Origin: Pseudobacteroides cellulosolvens ATCC 35603 = DSM 2933
Lineage (GTDB): Bacteria > Bacillota > Clostridia > Acetivibrionales > DSM-2933
Reading direction: 5' to 3'
Assembly: GCF_001262605.1 (NCBI RefSeq)
Contig: NZ_LGTC01000001.1
Location: forward strand, 5,342,001 to 5,406,000
DNA length: 64,000 bases
In this document: piece by piece, positions 55,499-64,000 of the stretch
How positions within the stretch are numbered: position 1 is the first letter of the stretch
Layout: every line of letters begins with the position of its first letter
Translations under genes and position numbers: made by a program
The notes under the pieces: generated by a model
What the model saw: only the letters and a program-made list of their open reading frames with translations
Told to the model about the DNA's origin: nothing
Databases searched by the model: none

Positions 55499-56857
55499 TT
55501 ATTTGTAATCATTTCGAGGACCGGCATCCATAAGCACCTTAATCTTACCGTCATGTCCTCTTAAAAGCTTTGGCCGCCTCTCCGATCCCGGCTCACTGTA
55601 CATTTCAACAGCATCTATCACAATTCCTTCAGGTGTATTTAGAATAACACCTGGAACACATGTATATATCAGATCATCATCATTAGCATTTTGAGATGAA
55701 ATAGAAACAGTGGTTCCTTCATTATTATCGATTGTCATTGAAGCACGATAACGGTAAAAGGAACCTGTACCGTTGCTTTGGGCTGAGTAGACCACGGGGA
55801 CTACTGCCAAAACATTATCATTGGGTCTTATTTTAATAATCTCAGTTTTACTGTCTTCCTTGGACTTTTTAGAGCGGAAGGAAAAAAATCCTCTTGCAGA
55901 ACGCCCAACGTCCCCCATATGCTCAACAGTTCCATTATCAAAACTTTGCAACGGTTTTACACCATCAGCACCAAACATTGCCACATCAATTTGTCTTCCA
56001 TCCTTTGTAAATACCAGTGCATATATATCATAGTCTGTTTTTGAATCCCAGGTTACATAAGCGGTTATTTCTGCAGTTTTATCAATAATGACAGGCTTCT
56101 GGCCCTTACTTAAATTGATCTTTCCAGTGACTTTCTGCAAATTGACCTTCGAGTTTCCTGCGGAAACGCCTGAATCGTCGTCCTGCTTTATATCATCACC
56201 CTGTTTTCCAGTTATATCCTGCTTTACAGATGCAATGTGCTGTTCAACTGCTGGACTTGTGCCAGCCTGACCTATGACTTCAACGACATTGACTCCATTT
56301 GCAGCACAATCTGCTTTAGCAGTACCTGTATCATCCTTTGCAACCTCAACACCGAAATGCCTGCAAAGGCCATCCAATCCTGATGAAAATCCCTGCCATA
56401 CAGACTTCACTTTCGGCTGGCCATTACGAATATACAGCTCCAGAACAACAATTCCTTTTTCTTCAGTAAACTGTGCAGGTGTAAGTTCAATAACATCATT
56501 TCCAACATTAACACTTGCCTTAAGATTTTCAACTTTTGCAAATCCTTTACCTTTATCTTCAGTTAATGTTACAGCAATCCTTGTAATATCCGAACCCGCC
56601 TTTGATAAATCGAAGCTGATTTTGTGAGTCCTTACTCCCGATTCATCATGGGCAGGATAATAAATTGCCATACCTCCGGGTCCGTGAGGTTGGTTATAAA
56701 ACACAATACCTTCGTCTCCTTGAACCTTACCATTATCAGTTAACAAAAATGCAGTCAAAGAAGTATCTATATCTTGTGAAAGTTTATGTGTAACTATTAC
56801 AGTTCCTTGCATTAAACCTAGAGCAATATTTCCTCCAGGTTGAAGTGATTGGCTCAT
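55499..56857 (-). CDS. Tandem TerD-domain protein
   Basis: The 452-residue protein has an N-terminal TerD-like domain (LTAFLLTDNGKVQGDEGIVFYNQPH), an acidic low-complexity linker, and a second TerD-type domain (VTWDSKTDYDIYALVFTKDGRQIDVAMFG). TerD domains bind calcium and are linked to tellurite and phage resistance and stress responses. It lacks the usual terZABCDE neighbours. AAGGAG precedes ATG 56857. Confidence 0.8.
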   Translation of the reverse strand: MSQSLQPGGNIALGLMQGTVIVTHKLSQDIDTSLTAFLLTDNGKVQGDEGIVFYNQPHGPGGMAIYYPAHDESGVRTHKISFDLSKAGSDITRIAVTLTEDKGKGFAKVENLKASVNVGNDVIELTPAQFTEEKGIVVLELYIRNGQPKVKSVWQGFSSGLDGLCRHFGVEVAKDDTGTAKADCAANGVNVVEVIGQAGTSPAVEQHIASVKQDITGKQGDDIKQDDDSGVSAGNSKVNLQKVTGKINLSKGQKPVIIDKTAEITAYVTWDSKTDYDIYALVFTKDGRQIDVAMFGADGVKPLQSFDNGTVEHMGDVGRSARGFFSFRSKKSKEDSKTEIIKIRPNDNVLAVVPVVYSAQSNGTGSFYRYRASMTIDNNEGTTVSISSQNANDDDLIYTCVPGVILNTPEGIVIDAVEMYSEPGSERRPKLLRGHDGKIKVLMDAGPRNDYK

Positions 56858-56975
56858 AAGTAGTTCTCCTTCAAATCTCGACATTTATATGATTCTGCAG
56901 CTTTATAGCTTGAAATTTATTTTATACATTTACATAATTATATCATATTAAATTCGCTGTATGAATGGAGTTTAT

Positions 56976-57794
56976 TCAACGAGCGACCCCAGAAATAATT
57001 ATTTTTAAGGCAGCAATCATTAATAAAACTGCAAATATTCTAATAATCCAAATATTTTTCATCCTTTTAGATATTGATGCACCAAAAAATGCTCCTGGAA
57101 CTACTCCAAGACTAATTGTAATAGCAGTTATTACTCCTCCCTTTATTGCACCCGATATAATATTGGTTATTGTGCCTGAAAGGCAGCTGAATATTACTAC
57201 AAACTGGGAAGTAGCTGCAGCTACTAGAACAGGAAAACCAAGTATGCGTATCATCAATGGAATATGGAATACTCCTCCCGCAAGTCCAACAAGGCTGGAG
57301 ATAAATCCTGCTATTGCACTGCACACCACTCCTACTCTTATATCGTAAGACCATTCCTCTTTAGTTCCATCCCCTTTACTAAAATTCTTTTCCATAATGA
57401 ATTTTGAACGAGTTTTTTTAACATTCTTTTCTTTCTTTCTATCTGTATTGCTTATAAACATGAGGACTGAAACCATGACCATAACGATTCCTAAAATTAT
57501 CTGAAATAATGTAACAGGCAAGTATGTAGTTAAATAAGTTCCTAAAACGGAAGCCGGAACAGTAGCTGCCGCAAAAATAAACCCTGATTTAAAGTCAATT
57601 CTTCCTGATCCTCTATGTGCCAAAGCACCTGTTGATGAGTTAATAAATCCGATCACAAGGGTGATAGCAGTAAGAACTTCATGAGGCTTTTCGGGGTATA
57701 TGGTCAACAAAACCGGAAGCAGGATAAATCCTCCGCCTACACCAACAAGCGTGCCTAATGTTCCAACAATAAATCCCAAGATAATTAAAATCAA
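56976..57794 (-). CDS. TauE/SafE sulfite-exporter family protein
   Basis: The 272-residue protein has eight or more helices and the family motif GTLGTLVGVGGGFILLPVL and its repeat SLVGLAGGVFHIPLMI. Family members move sulfite, sulfoacetate or organic anions. The canonical start would be TTG 57794, 16 bases after GAGGGG; ATT at 57803 has better spacing. Either is rare. Confidence 0.85.
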   Translation of the reverse strand: MILIILGFIVGTLGTLVGVGGGFILLPVLLTIYPEKPHEVLTAITLVIGFINSSTGALAHRGSGRIDFKSGFIFAAATVPASVLGTYLTTYLPVTLFQIILGIVMVMVSVLMFISNTDRKKEKNVKKTRSKFIMEKNFSKGDGTKEEWSYDIRVGVVCSAIAGFISSLVGLAGGVFHIPLMIRILGFPVLVAAATSQFVVIFSCLSGTITNIISGAIKGGVITAITISLGVVPGAFFGASISKRMKNIWIIRIFAVLLMIAALKIIISGVAR

Positions 57795-57886
57795 ATATTC
57801 AATAATTCATTCCCCTCTCTTACATTAAAAGTGTTAGTAAATACTGTTTCCATTTAATATTATAATTTCCCAGACATAAATAAACA

Positions 57887-57925
57887 ATGCTGCAAGGGCA
57901 TTTTTGTTTATGCCATTGCAGCACC
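57887..57925 (-). terminator. Intrinsic terminator
   Basis: GCTGCAAGGGCA and TGCCATTGCAGC pair with a T-rich loop, between the rubrerythrin and TauE genes. Confidence 0.5.
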
Positions 57926-57947
57926 ACTCTCATTATATATCTATGCT

Positions 57948-58541
57948 TTAATAAGCTTCAGCCAATACCTCGAAATATGCTTTTGGATGAACACATGCAG
58001 GACACTTTTCAGGTGCTTCAGCACCTTCATGAATGTATCCACAATTTCCGCATTTCCATTTTATCTTCTCACCTTTTTTGAATACCGCATCATTCGCAAT
58101 ATTTTCAGCAAGCTTTTTGTATCTTTCTTCATGATGCTTTTCAACAGATGCAATAAGCTTAAAAGCTGCTGCAATTTCTGGGAACCCTTCTTCCTGGGCA
58201 ACCTTTGCAAAAGCAGGATAAAGGTCTGACCATTCTTCATTTTCTCCATCTGCCGCAGCTTTCAGGTTCTCAATTGTTGTACCTTGTGCAACCGGATATG
58301 ATGCATTGATTTCAATCATAGCTGGAAGCTCCCCCTGCAAGCCTTCAAGCAAAAACTTGTAAAATCTTTTCGCATGTTCCTTTTCATTATCTGCAGTCTC
58401 TATAAAAATATTTTTAATCTGTTTAAAACCTTCCTTATCTGCAACAGAGGCATAAAATGTATATCTATTACGTGCCTGTGATTCACCTGCAAAAGCTTTA
58501 AGTAAATTTTCTGCAGTTTTTGTTCCCTTCAAACTCTTCAT
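57948..58541 (-). CDS. rbr: Rubrerythrin
   Basis: The 197-residue protein has a diiron four-helix domain (GESQARNRYTFYA, ETADNEKEHAKRF, EVKHHEERY-like KHHEERY) and a C-terminal rubredoxin domain with CGNCG and CPACVHP. It reduces hydrogen peroxide in anaerobes. AAGGAGG precedes ATG 58541. Confidence 0.95.
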   Translation of the reverse strand: MKSLKGTKTAENLLKAFAGESQARNRYTFYASVADKEGFKQIKNIFIETADNEKEHAKRFYKFLLEGLQGELPAMIEINASYPVAQGTTIENLKAAADGENEEWSDLYPAFAKVAQEEGFPEIAAAFKLIASVEKHHEERYKKLAENIANDAVFKKGEKIKWKCGNCGYIHEGAEAPEKCPACVHPKAYFEVLAEAY

Positions 58542-58713
58542 ATTTGACCTCCTTATAATAAACTGTATTTTTATTGAATTATCTCTATTATTCTACCACA
58601 GTTTATTATCATATTAACAATTTTATTTGTAAAATAATTATTACAAAGTTATCAGAAACTGGCTTAATAAAACATGCTAACTTCGATAAAAATAATTCTG
58701 GAGGTGGATTACT

Positions 58714-59460
58714 TTGAAAAGAAGATTTCCAGTTATTTTATCGATATTATTAGGAGTTGGTCTGCTGGGTGTACTATTGGCAGGCGGAAGTATTCTTGGA
58801 AGAAACACAAATCGAATAGCACGAAATAACACAACTCAACAAGGAAGGAACATTACAGGAACAGATATGAACGGCCCTAGCCCTATTCCAGGTCCCGATG
58901 CAAGAAACATTATACAAAACAATCAAAAAGTAGGAATAGGAAACAACTCACCATATATAGTGAATATTGGCAGAACACCAAGTCCAAACAACACTAACAA
59001 TATTAATAACAACATTAACAATAATAACAATAATAACAATAACAACAATGTTAACAATATTGACAATACAAATGGCATTAATAATTTAAGGCTTAATAGA
59101 GAAGGAGAACAACTGGGATACAATGCACAAAAGGCAGATAACATATGTAAGCAGGTAGATAATCTCAATGGAATAGATAAGGTTAACGCTGTTGTTGCCG
59201 GCAATACTGCTCTTATTGGGTATGATTCTGCCAAAAAGAATGATGATATAGCTTCAACAAAAAATTTAATCTCCACAAAGGTAAAGCAACTTGATAACAC
59301 TATAACAAATGTTGTAATAACAGACTCAAAAGATATAAACTCCAGAATAGGAAACCTGGCTGGCCATATTAAAAATAAAAAGCCTTTAAGCCAATTGAAC
59401 TCTGAGTTTAATCAGATAATGCAAAGCCTTAATCCATCTGGAAAGCTGCTTACTCAGTAA
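58714..59460 (+). CDS. YhcN/YlaJ-like spore protein with poly-Asn linker
   Basis: The 248-residue protein has an N-terminal membrane segment, a Pro/Gly/Asn linker with an uninterrupted run of about 11 Asn, then a YhcN/YlaJ-type domain (NREGEQLGYNAQKADNICKQVDNLNGIDKVNAVVAGNTALIGY). It starts with TTG after GGAGGTGG. A usual lipobox cysteine is not seen near the membrane segment. Probably a forespore or coat-associated protein. Confidence 0.75.
   Translation: MKRRFPVILSILLGVGLLGVLLAGGSILGRNTNRIARNNTTQQGRNITGTDMNGPSPIPGPDARNIIQNNQKVGIGNNSPYIVNIGRTPSPNNTNNINNNINNNNNNNNNNNVNNIDNTNGINNLRLNREGEQLGYNAQKADNICKQVDNLNGIDKVNAVVAGNTALIGYDSAKKNDDIASTKNLISTKVKQLDNTITNVVITDSKDINSRIGNLAGHIKNKKPLSQLNSEFNQIMQSLNPSGKLLTQ
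58985..59055 (+). repeat. AAC/AAT trinucleotide-rich tract
   Basis: Runs of AAC and AAT code for poly-Asn in the YhcN-like protein; length may vary by slippage. Confidence 0.7.
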
Positions 59461-59472
59461 GGAGGTATCGTT

Positions 59473-59727
59473 ATGGATCGCAAGGAAGCATATGACTTAA
59501 TTAATGGAATGCTGGAAGATACAGATTATCCTATAACCATAAAAAATATTGGGGACGTTGAAGATTTTCTACTTGATGACAGTAGTAGGAGATTTTCAGA
59601 CCAATATGCTGCAATCGGAAGAATATACGATGAATTGAGCGGCAGCCCAGATATTGACAGATACCCTGAACCACCAATTGGAAAAGAAGAGGAAGAACAC
59701 CGAAGTGCATCTAATGCAAATTTTTAA
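59473..59727 (+). CDS. Small acidic protein, unrecognised
   Basis: The 84-residue protein starts MDRKEAYDLINGMLEDTDYPITI and is acidic with a DLLDDSSRRF-like region. No family is known to me. AAGGAGG precedes the ATG. It lies in the YhcN-like and ferritin-like gene cluster, so a spore link is possible. Confidence 0.65.
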   Translation: MDRKEAYDLINGMLEDTDYPITIKNIGDVEDFLLDDSSRRFSDQYAAIGRIYDELSGSPDIDRYPEPPIGKEEEEHRSASNANF

Positions 59728-59799
59728 CACTTTTAGAAGCACCGCTTTAGTCTAATCTATAAAAAAGAAGTTAATTATTAATGAAAAGGATGTGTTTAA

Positions 59800-60114
59800 A
59801 TGGCACTGTTTGGAAACCCTTTTGTAGGCAATCCACCCAAGCTGATGTCAAACGAGGAGCTGGCACAAGCCTTACGTGTCGATATTGCAGGTGAGCTTGA
59901 AGCCATTGTCGGATATGAAGCCCATGCAATGGCAACTAACGATGAAAGAATAAAAAAGAATCTCTATCATATCGCTGATGAAGAAAGAAGGCATGTTGGA
60001 GAACTGCAGCAGCTTCTTTATATGATATGCCCGCGAGAGGCAGAATATACTGAGATAGGTAAGAAGAAGATAATAAATCAGCAGGAACAGAACTTTCAAG
60101 CACCCATTCAATAA
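59800..60114 (+). CDS. Small ferritin-like/rubrerythrin-type protein
   Basis: The 104-residue protein has LRVDIAGELEAIVGYEAHAMATND and IADEERRHVGELQQLL, which give E..E, H and EExxH-type ligands of a ferritin-like di-iron domain. It is too short for a full four-helix bundle, so it may dimerise as encapsulated-ferritin types do; no encapsulin gene is nearby. AAGGATG precedes the ATG. Confidence 0.75.
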   Translation: MALFGNPFVGNPPKLMSNEELAQALRVDIAGELEAIVGYEAHAMATNDERIKKNLYHIADEERRHVGELQQLLYMICPREAEYTEIGKKKIINQQEQNFQAPIQ

Positions 60115-60162
60115 CAAAACCTCTTGCGGTATTGTCAACCTTAATCATTATTGTAATAAATT

Positions 60163-60193
60163 TAAAAAACCGGCCTATCGCCGGTTCTTTTTT
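60163..60193. terminator. Bidirectional intrinsic terminator
   Basis: AAAAAACCGGC and GCCGGTTCTTTTTT form a stem with A and T tracts, between convergent genes. Confidence 0.85.
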
Positions 60194-60208
60194 ATTTATA
60201 CACATTGA

Positions 60209-60868
60209 TTATTTACTTGCGGCAGCTCTTTTACTTTTTAGTATTCTTATAGTCCATGTGACAATTCCTGGTATTATACTTATAGCTACTACTGCAATCA
60301 CTACCAGCAAAAAATTATTTTTAACCATTGGGATTTTACCAAAAAAGTACCCTAAAAAAACATTTACAGATACCCAGGCAACTCCACCCATAATATTGTA
60401 GTTAATAAACTTTTTGTTAGGCATTTTCCCCATACCAGCCGCAAAGGGTGCCACAGTCCTAACTAGCGGAAGAAACTTTGCCAAAATAATTGTCTTACCT
60501 CCATGCTTTTCATAAAAGGCATGAGCTTGATCCAAGTGTTTCCTGTTCAGCAGCCAAACATTTTGTTTTTTAAATATCTTTGGCCCAAAGTATTTTCCAA
60601 AGTTATAGTTTACAGCATCTCCTAATATAGCTGCCAAAATAAGAGAAAATGTCGCTATCCATATATTCATTGTTCCTGAAGCAGAAAGAGTCCCCACTAC
60701 AAATAGCAGTGTTTCCCCTGGAAGAAAAGGTGCCATAAAAAGCCCGGTCTGACTGAAAACAATTAAAAACAGGAACATATAAGCAAAGGATCCAAACTTT
60801 TGGATCATTTCAATTATCTGTGTATCAAGATTTGATATAATATTTATAGACTGTAGTACTATTCCCAT
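60209..60868 (-). CDS. DedA-family membrane protein
   Basis: The 219-residue protein has DedA/SNARE-associated motifs: FLPGETLLFVVGTLSASG, GDAVNYNFGKYFG, KFLPLVRTVAPFAAGMGKM, and a G-rich GGVAWVS. DedA proteins flip undecaprenyl phosphate or phospholipids. GGAGG precedes ATG 60868. Confidence 0.9.
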   Translation of the reverse strand: MGIVLQSINIISNLDTQIIEMIQKFGSFAYMFLFLIVFSQTGLFMAPFLPGETLLFVVGTLSASGTMNIWIATFSLILAAILGDAVNYNFGKYFGPKIFKKQNVWLLNRKHLDQAHAFYEKHGGKTIILAKFLPLVRTVAPFAAGMGKMPNKKFINYNIMGGVAWVSVNVFLGYFFGKIPMVKNNFLLVVIAVVAISIIPGIVTWTIRILKSKRAAASK

Positions 60869-60913
60869 TAAACCTCCGTTTCAAGCACTAATTCCCAATG
60901 GTGTCAGGACATT

Positions 60914-60962
60914 TAAAAAAGACTTATAACATAACCTAAAACGCAGATTATATTATAAGTCT
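60914..60962 (-). terminator. Terminator of the carbonic anhydrase-like operon
   Basis: AGACTTATAA and TTATAAGTCT are 10-bp arms around a 23-base loop, followed on the minus strand by TTTTTT. Confidence 0.55.
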
Positions 60963-61139
60963 CGTTAACCCTTTAGGTAAATAAGCCAGATGCATAATAT
61001 ATATATACTTAAGTATACGCACCGTGATGCTGACTTAGTACTTAGTAACTGCTCCCTTTTAACAATATCATTGTATTATACCTCCTGCAGCATTGTCAAT
61101 AAAATTCCATCTTGTAATGTAAAATTAGTTTGTTTATTA

Positions 61140-61676
61140 TTATTCCAAAATCACACTTAGCATATTATCATCAATTGAGTAAAGAAGCGGCACAGCTTTT
61201 ACTCCTGGATACTTTTGGGCCAACCTTTTTGATTCGTTTAAAACAAATTCAACTTGGTTATCAATTTCAAACATGGGGGCATAATTCATAAAATGTTCTT
61301 CAGCCCTTAACCGGTTCCAGTTGGCATTCTTACATAATCCTTCAATAAATTGTTCTCTTTTTGAAATTAAATTGACCATCCCACAATTGTCATGGGCTAT
61401 TAATACAATATACTTGACTTCCCCGATAGCTATAGCATAAGACACTTTAAATTCGGAATACCTTAAGTTGGCACCGCCTGTTCTTATCATATAAGCAAAA
61501 TTCTCCGGTATTCGCAATTGTTTCCTATTGTCCATGCACATCCCTATTAAAAGTTGTGCAGAATTATAAGTTTTAAACTCCGCTGCCAAGTTTTGGTATG
61601 CTATTAACTCCCAAACCGGTGTATTTTCAAAGTCGGAAGGGATTTTATTTTCTTCTGTAATCTTAATCAGCTGCAT
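61140..61676 (-). CDS. Beta-carbonic anhydrase-like protein
   Basis: The 178-residue protein keeps the zinc-site pattern: Cys47, Asp49 and Arg51 in MCMDNR, and His95 with Cys98 in AHDNCGM. It lacks the length of standard beta-carbonic anhydrases. Carbon dioxide hydration is plausible but not certain. It follows DUF4914 by 36 bases in one operon. Confidence 0.8.
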   Translation of the reverse strand: MQLIKITEENKIPSDFENTPVWELIAYQNLAAEFKTYNSAQLLIGMCMDNRKQLRIPENFAYMIRTGGANLRYSEFKVSYAIAIGEVKYIVLIAHDNCGMVNLISKREQFIEGLCKNANWNRLRAEEHFMNYAPMFEIDNQVEFVLNESKRLAQKYPGVKAVPLLYSIDDNMLSVILE

Positions 61677-61712
61677 TTTATCGCCTCTTTAATATTAATC
61701 ATAGTTCTAATA

Positions 61713-63593
61713 TTACATCCTAATAGGAATAAGATCAATATATTCTTCAAGTTTGCCGTCATTCATACAACACTCAATAATTTCTCTTCCTAAGGGATTT
61801 AAATCCGGTGTTAAAAACTTTTCAAGCTCTTTTTTAAAGAAAGTGGTAAGTATTTTAGCACCTTCATCATAACCCTTGTTGCCTATTTCTGGCTGAAGGT
61901 TTGGTTGTAGGAACCCTTTGGCTAAAAATGTACCGTCTACTTTAAGTGTCTCCAATGAATATCCCATCAAGGAACATCTTGATTCAACAAGCTGATCTGC
62001 CCTGAATTTTGCGGTTCCCCTTCTGGCAAGATATTCTCTAGCCACCCATTGAGGCATAAATCCAACCTTATAGGCGCCTATATGCTGGTTAGGTATAATT
62101 ATATACCTGGTTGCAGATGCAGAAATTATCTGGTCAAGCAAAAGATTGGCCTGATCAACCATTTTACCTGTTGCGAAAGGCCAGTAAGAGCCTACCCCTT
62201 CACTGCTCATGCCTTCCGAATCTGTAATACTTGGATTGTCATGTCCTCTTGGTGCAACCAGCCTCCATAACCATGCAAGGCTTGGCGGAAGAATATGAAA
62301 AACTCCCATTATACCATAGGACGGCTTTTCCTTTGTACATGGAGGCGTCCTGACACCAAAACTTCTCACATCAATTTCAACAGGTTCATCCACAATATCA
62401 GGAATAAACCTTCTAGGCATAATAACCCTTGGATTGGGGCACGGTTTTCCAGGTTCATCCATGGTATGTTCCCATATGAGACATGTAGATCCCGGTATTC
62501 CATGTATATTTAAAAATATAAGCGGTTCTTGAGGATGTATGCACAATTTCTCATAATGAGGATCAGTTCCGTATTTGTTGATATGGTTTATCCTTAAGAA
62601 CCAACCAATTTCCGCATCCTTAACTGTAAGCTTTCTACTGCCATTCTGGATAGCTGGATGACAAAGTGCCATATCATCAGTAACAGGCTGCAATTGACAT
62701 GTTTCCTTAAGCTCCAGGTATGTTTTTTCCTTGGTAATAGTATTTTGAGCAAGAATAATTCTGCCGTCCAATTCTTTATGAATTTGTTCCAACATCTCAC
62801 TTTTCCCGCCGCCGCTAGCACCTTCATGCATGATGGTTATAATATTCTCATAAGGAGTTATAACCCTGACAGTAGAAGCATGGACAGTAACCCAGCCTTC
62901 AAGTTCCCCAATATGGAGCAGCACCCCGTATATGCCTTTTTTAGCACTAGGACCTGGATAGAGATTATATGAAAACAATTCATGCATATCGTCAAGTCTA
63001 TTGTGTACCACAACCTGTTTACCTTCAAAGTGAGTATGTCTGTAAGGAGGGGCCAGATATATAACAGCTTTTGGCTTAAACCCTTCAGGTATTTGATTCT
63101 TTGGGATAAACCCTTGTAAATCGGCTAATCCTGCAGCAAAGAAACCTGCATTTGCAGGTGCTACCAATAAGGCCGGATACCCAAATTCAGCACCACCTGC
63201 CATAAATGGCATAATTATTAGCTCCTGATTTTTTAACCACTCAAATGTCAAACCACGAAGTGGCATAAAATCTTCGCCGTATACATCCCTATATCTGGGT
63301 TTATCTGTCTCACCATTATCTGCAACTACCATGCAGTCAGGGTCTCTCCTTCTCATATACATATCCATATAGTTTACAGCTGCACCATTTTTACATCTCA
63401 CAACTGTTGCTTCAACTATATTTCCCTGCTCAGGCACATCATATTCAACCTCAAAAGTCATGTTTCCTTCATCACCTATAGCAAGGGATAAAAGATGGCT
63501 CCTATTTTCAGGGATAATGGTTTTGACACCACAATCAATAACTTGTTGCAGATCATACGGCAAAACTATTCTCTCTAAAAATTTATTGTTCAT
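61713..63593 (-). CDS. DUF4914 family protein with PEPCK/HPr-kinase-like P-loop
   Basis: The 626-residue protein matches DUF4914. It carries a P-loop-like GASGGGKSEM at about 258-267 and a downstream DAEIGWFLRINH, similar in layout to PEP carboxykinase or HPr kinase folds. It may be a phosphoryl or carboxyl transfer enzyme; no reaction is known. AAGGAGG precedes the ATG. Confidence 0.75.
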   Translation of the reverse strand: MNNKFLERIVLPYDLQQVIDCGVKTIIPENRSHLLSLAIGDEGNMTFEVEYDVPEQGNIVEATVVRCKNGAAVNYMDMYMRRRDPDCMVVADNGETDKPRYRDVYGEDFMPLRGLTFEWLKNQELIIMPFMAGGAEFGYPALLVAPANAGFFAAGLADLQGFIPKNQIPEGFKPKAVIYLAPPYRHTHFEGKQVVVHNRLDDMHELFSYNLYPGPSAKKGIYGVLLHIGELEGWVTVHASTVRVITPYENIITIMHEGASGGGKSEMLEQIHKELDGRIILAQNTITKEKTYLELKETCQLQPVTDDMALCHPAIQNGSRKLTVKDAEIGWFLRINHINKYGTDPHYEKLCIHPQEPLIFLNIHGIPGSTCLIWEHTMDEPGKPCPNPRVIMPRRFIPDIVDEPVEIDVRSFGVRTPPCTKEKPSYGIMGVFHILPPSLAWLWRLVAPRGHDNPSITDSEGMSSEGVGSYWPFATGKMVDQANLLLDQIISASATRYIIIPNQHIGAYKVGFMPQWVAREYLARRGTAKFRADQLVESRCSLMGYSLETLKVDGTFLAKGFLQPNLQPEIGNKGYDEGAKILTTFFKKELEKFLTPDLNPLGREIIECCMNDGKLEEYIDLIPIRM

Positions 63594-63633
63594 AATATTT
63601 TCCTCCTTAAATTTTTATATGCTTAGTCATAAT

Positions 63634-63685
63634 CAAAAAAGCCAATACTTATAAACCTGTATTATCAGGTAATAAATATTGGCCT
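63634..63685 (-). terminator. Terminator in the leader of DUF4914
   Basis: GCCAATATTTATTACCTG and CAGGTTTATAAGTATTGGC form a long stem followed by TTTTTTG on the minus strand. It ends the upstream DUF2294 gene and precedes DUF4914. Confidence 0.75.
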
Positions 63686-63766
63686 ACACTACAACAAGTA
63701 TGCTATACCCTTTGCTTGGTCAACCAGTTGTATAATTTATATTATCAATATAAATTGATTCTTATT

Positions 63767-64000
63767 TTATTTAGTTTCTGAATATTCGTTCTTTAATGAA
63801 ATCACAATAACTTTTTCACCTGTCTTAGTACTGACATCGGAATGCATACTTATAACATCCATATCAATTATATCCCTTACAAGCTCCTTTAAATTATTGC
63901 CGGCAGTTTCGAACAAAGCTGTTCTCATATCCTTTATTAGCTTTATACCCTGTCCATTTTCAGCAAGCTTTTGCTCAGACTGGCTCAAAAAACCATCAAT
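63767..64000 (-). CDS. DUF2294 family protein, C-terminal part (cut by the window edge)
   Basis: The visible part reads GFLSQSEQKLAENGQGIKLIKDMRTALFETAGNNL to DVISMHSDVSTKTGEKVIVISL, matching the C-terminal half of DUF2294. The reading frame is open to the window edge at 64000, so the start lies beyond. Function unknown. Confidence 0.75.
   Translation of the reverse strand: MDGFLSQSEQKLAENGQGIKLIKDMRTALFETAGNNLKELVRDIIDMDVISMHSDVSTKTGEKVIVISLKNEYSETK

Noticed and set aside
58985..59055. Non-coding microsatellite
   Set aside because: It is in frame and encodes the Asn-rich linker of the YhcN-like protein.

Overview
The window is low-GC, Gram-positive, spore-forming Clostridia DNA. The evidence is strong AGGAGG-type ribosome binding sites, CotF- and CotJC-type coat genes, a YhcN/YlaJ-like spore protein, S-layer homology domains, rubrerythrin, B12 and Ni/Co uptake, and zinc-type ribosomal protein S14. 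A cellulolytic Hungateiclostridiaceae/Ruminiclostridium-type host would fit, but that is inference. I found no tRNA, rRNA, CRISPR array, prophage or intact insertion sequence.

Layout. 1-7.3 kb (minus strand): a CorA Mg transporter behind an M-box riboswitch and a 30-codon leader ORF; an ECF Ni/Co importer (cbiMN-Q-O) with an ArsC-type reductase; a membrane M23 peptidase; the FetAB exporter. 7.5-10.6 kb: a BPSL0067-type cysteine hydrolase, a serine beta-lactamase-fold hydrolase and a secreted protein of three 71-residue repeats. 11-16.7 kb: a two-component system and a cheW-mcp-cheR operon. 16.9-21 kb: a TIGR04076-like protein, yjdF with its riboswitch, a PadR-controlled glycosyltransferase and SerC. 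21.4-24.3 kb: a MarR regulon built on a GTAATATATTAC operator, with a flavodoxin and a frameshifted DUF6544 gene. 24.3-32.5 kb: small metabolic and signalling genes, including a MASE3 kinase and an HD-GYP protein. 32.5-39.5 kb: a large hybrid kinase, then a B12-riboswitch-controlled btuFCD operon. 39.5-52.2 kb: BlaI-like repressor, broken zinc-ribbon gene, polysaccharide deacetylase, DUF4173 and WG-repeat proteins, a 3'-frameshifted ABC-F gene, CPBP protease, the DUF6323-DUF6179 pair and an esterase remnant. 52.3-60.2 kb: coat proteins, an orphan S14, an SLH protein, TerD, TauE, rubrerythrin and a spore-protein operon. 60.2-64 kb: DedA, a beta-carbonic-anhydrase-like protein with DUF4914, and a partial DUF2294 gene.

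The most interesting signals are regulatory. The corA leader stacks an M-box terminator, an acidic MDYDPD-starting leader ORF and a hairpin able to mask the corA ribosome binding site. A dispersed ~103-bp palindromic element occurs in three full copies whose stems show compensatory base changes, plus two likely fragments; one full copy sits between the yjdF riboswitch and its gene and one fragment lies in the corA leader. The MarR and PadR operators are unusually long perfect palindromes.

Several genes are broken by single-base indels near homopolymers (DUF6544, ABC-F, zinc ribbon). These may be real decay or assembly error. All functional calls come from reading motifs by eye; no database search was run.
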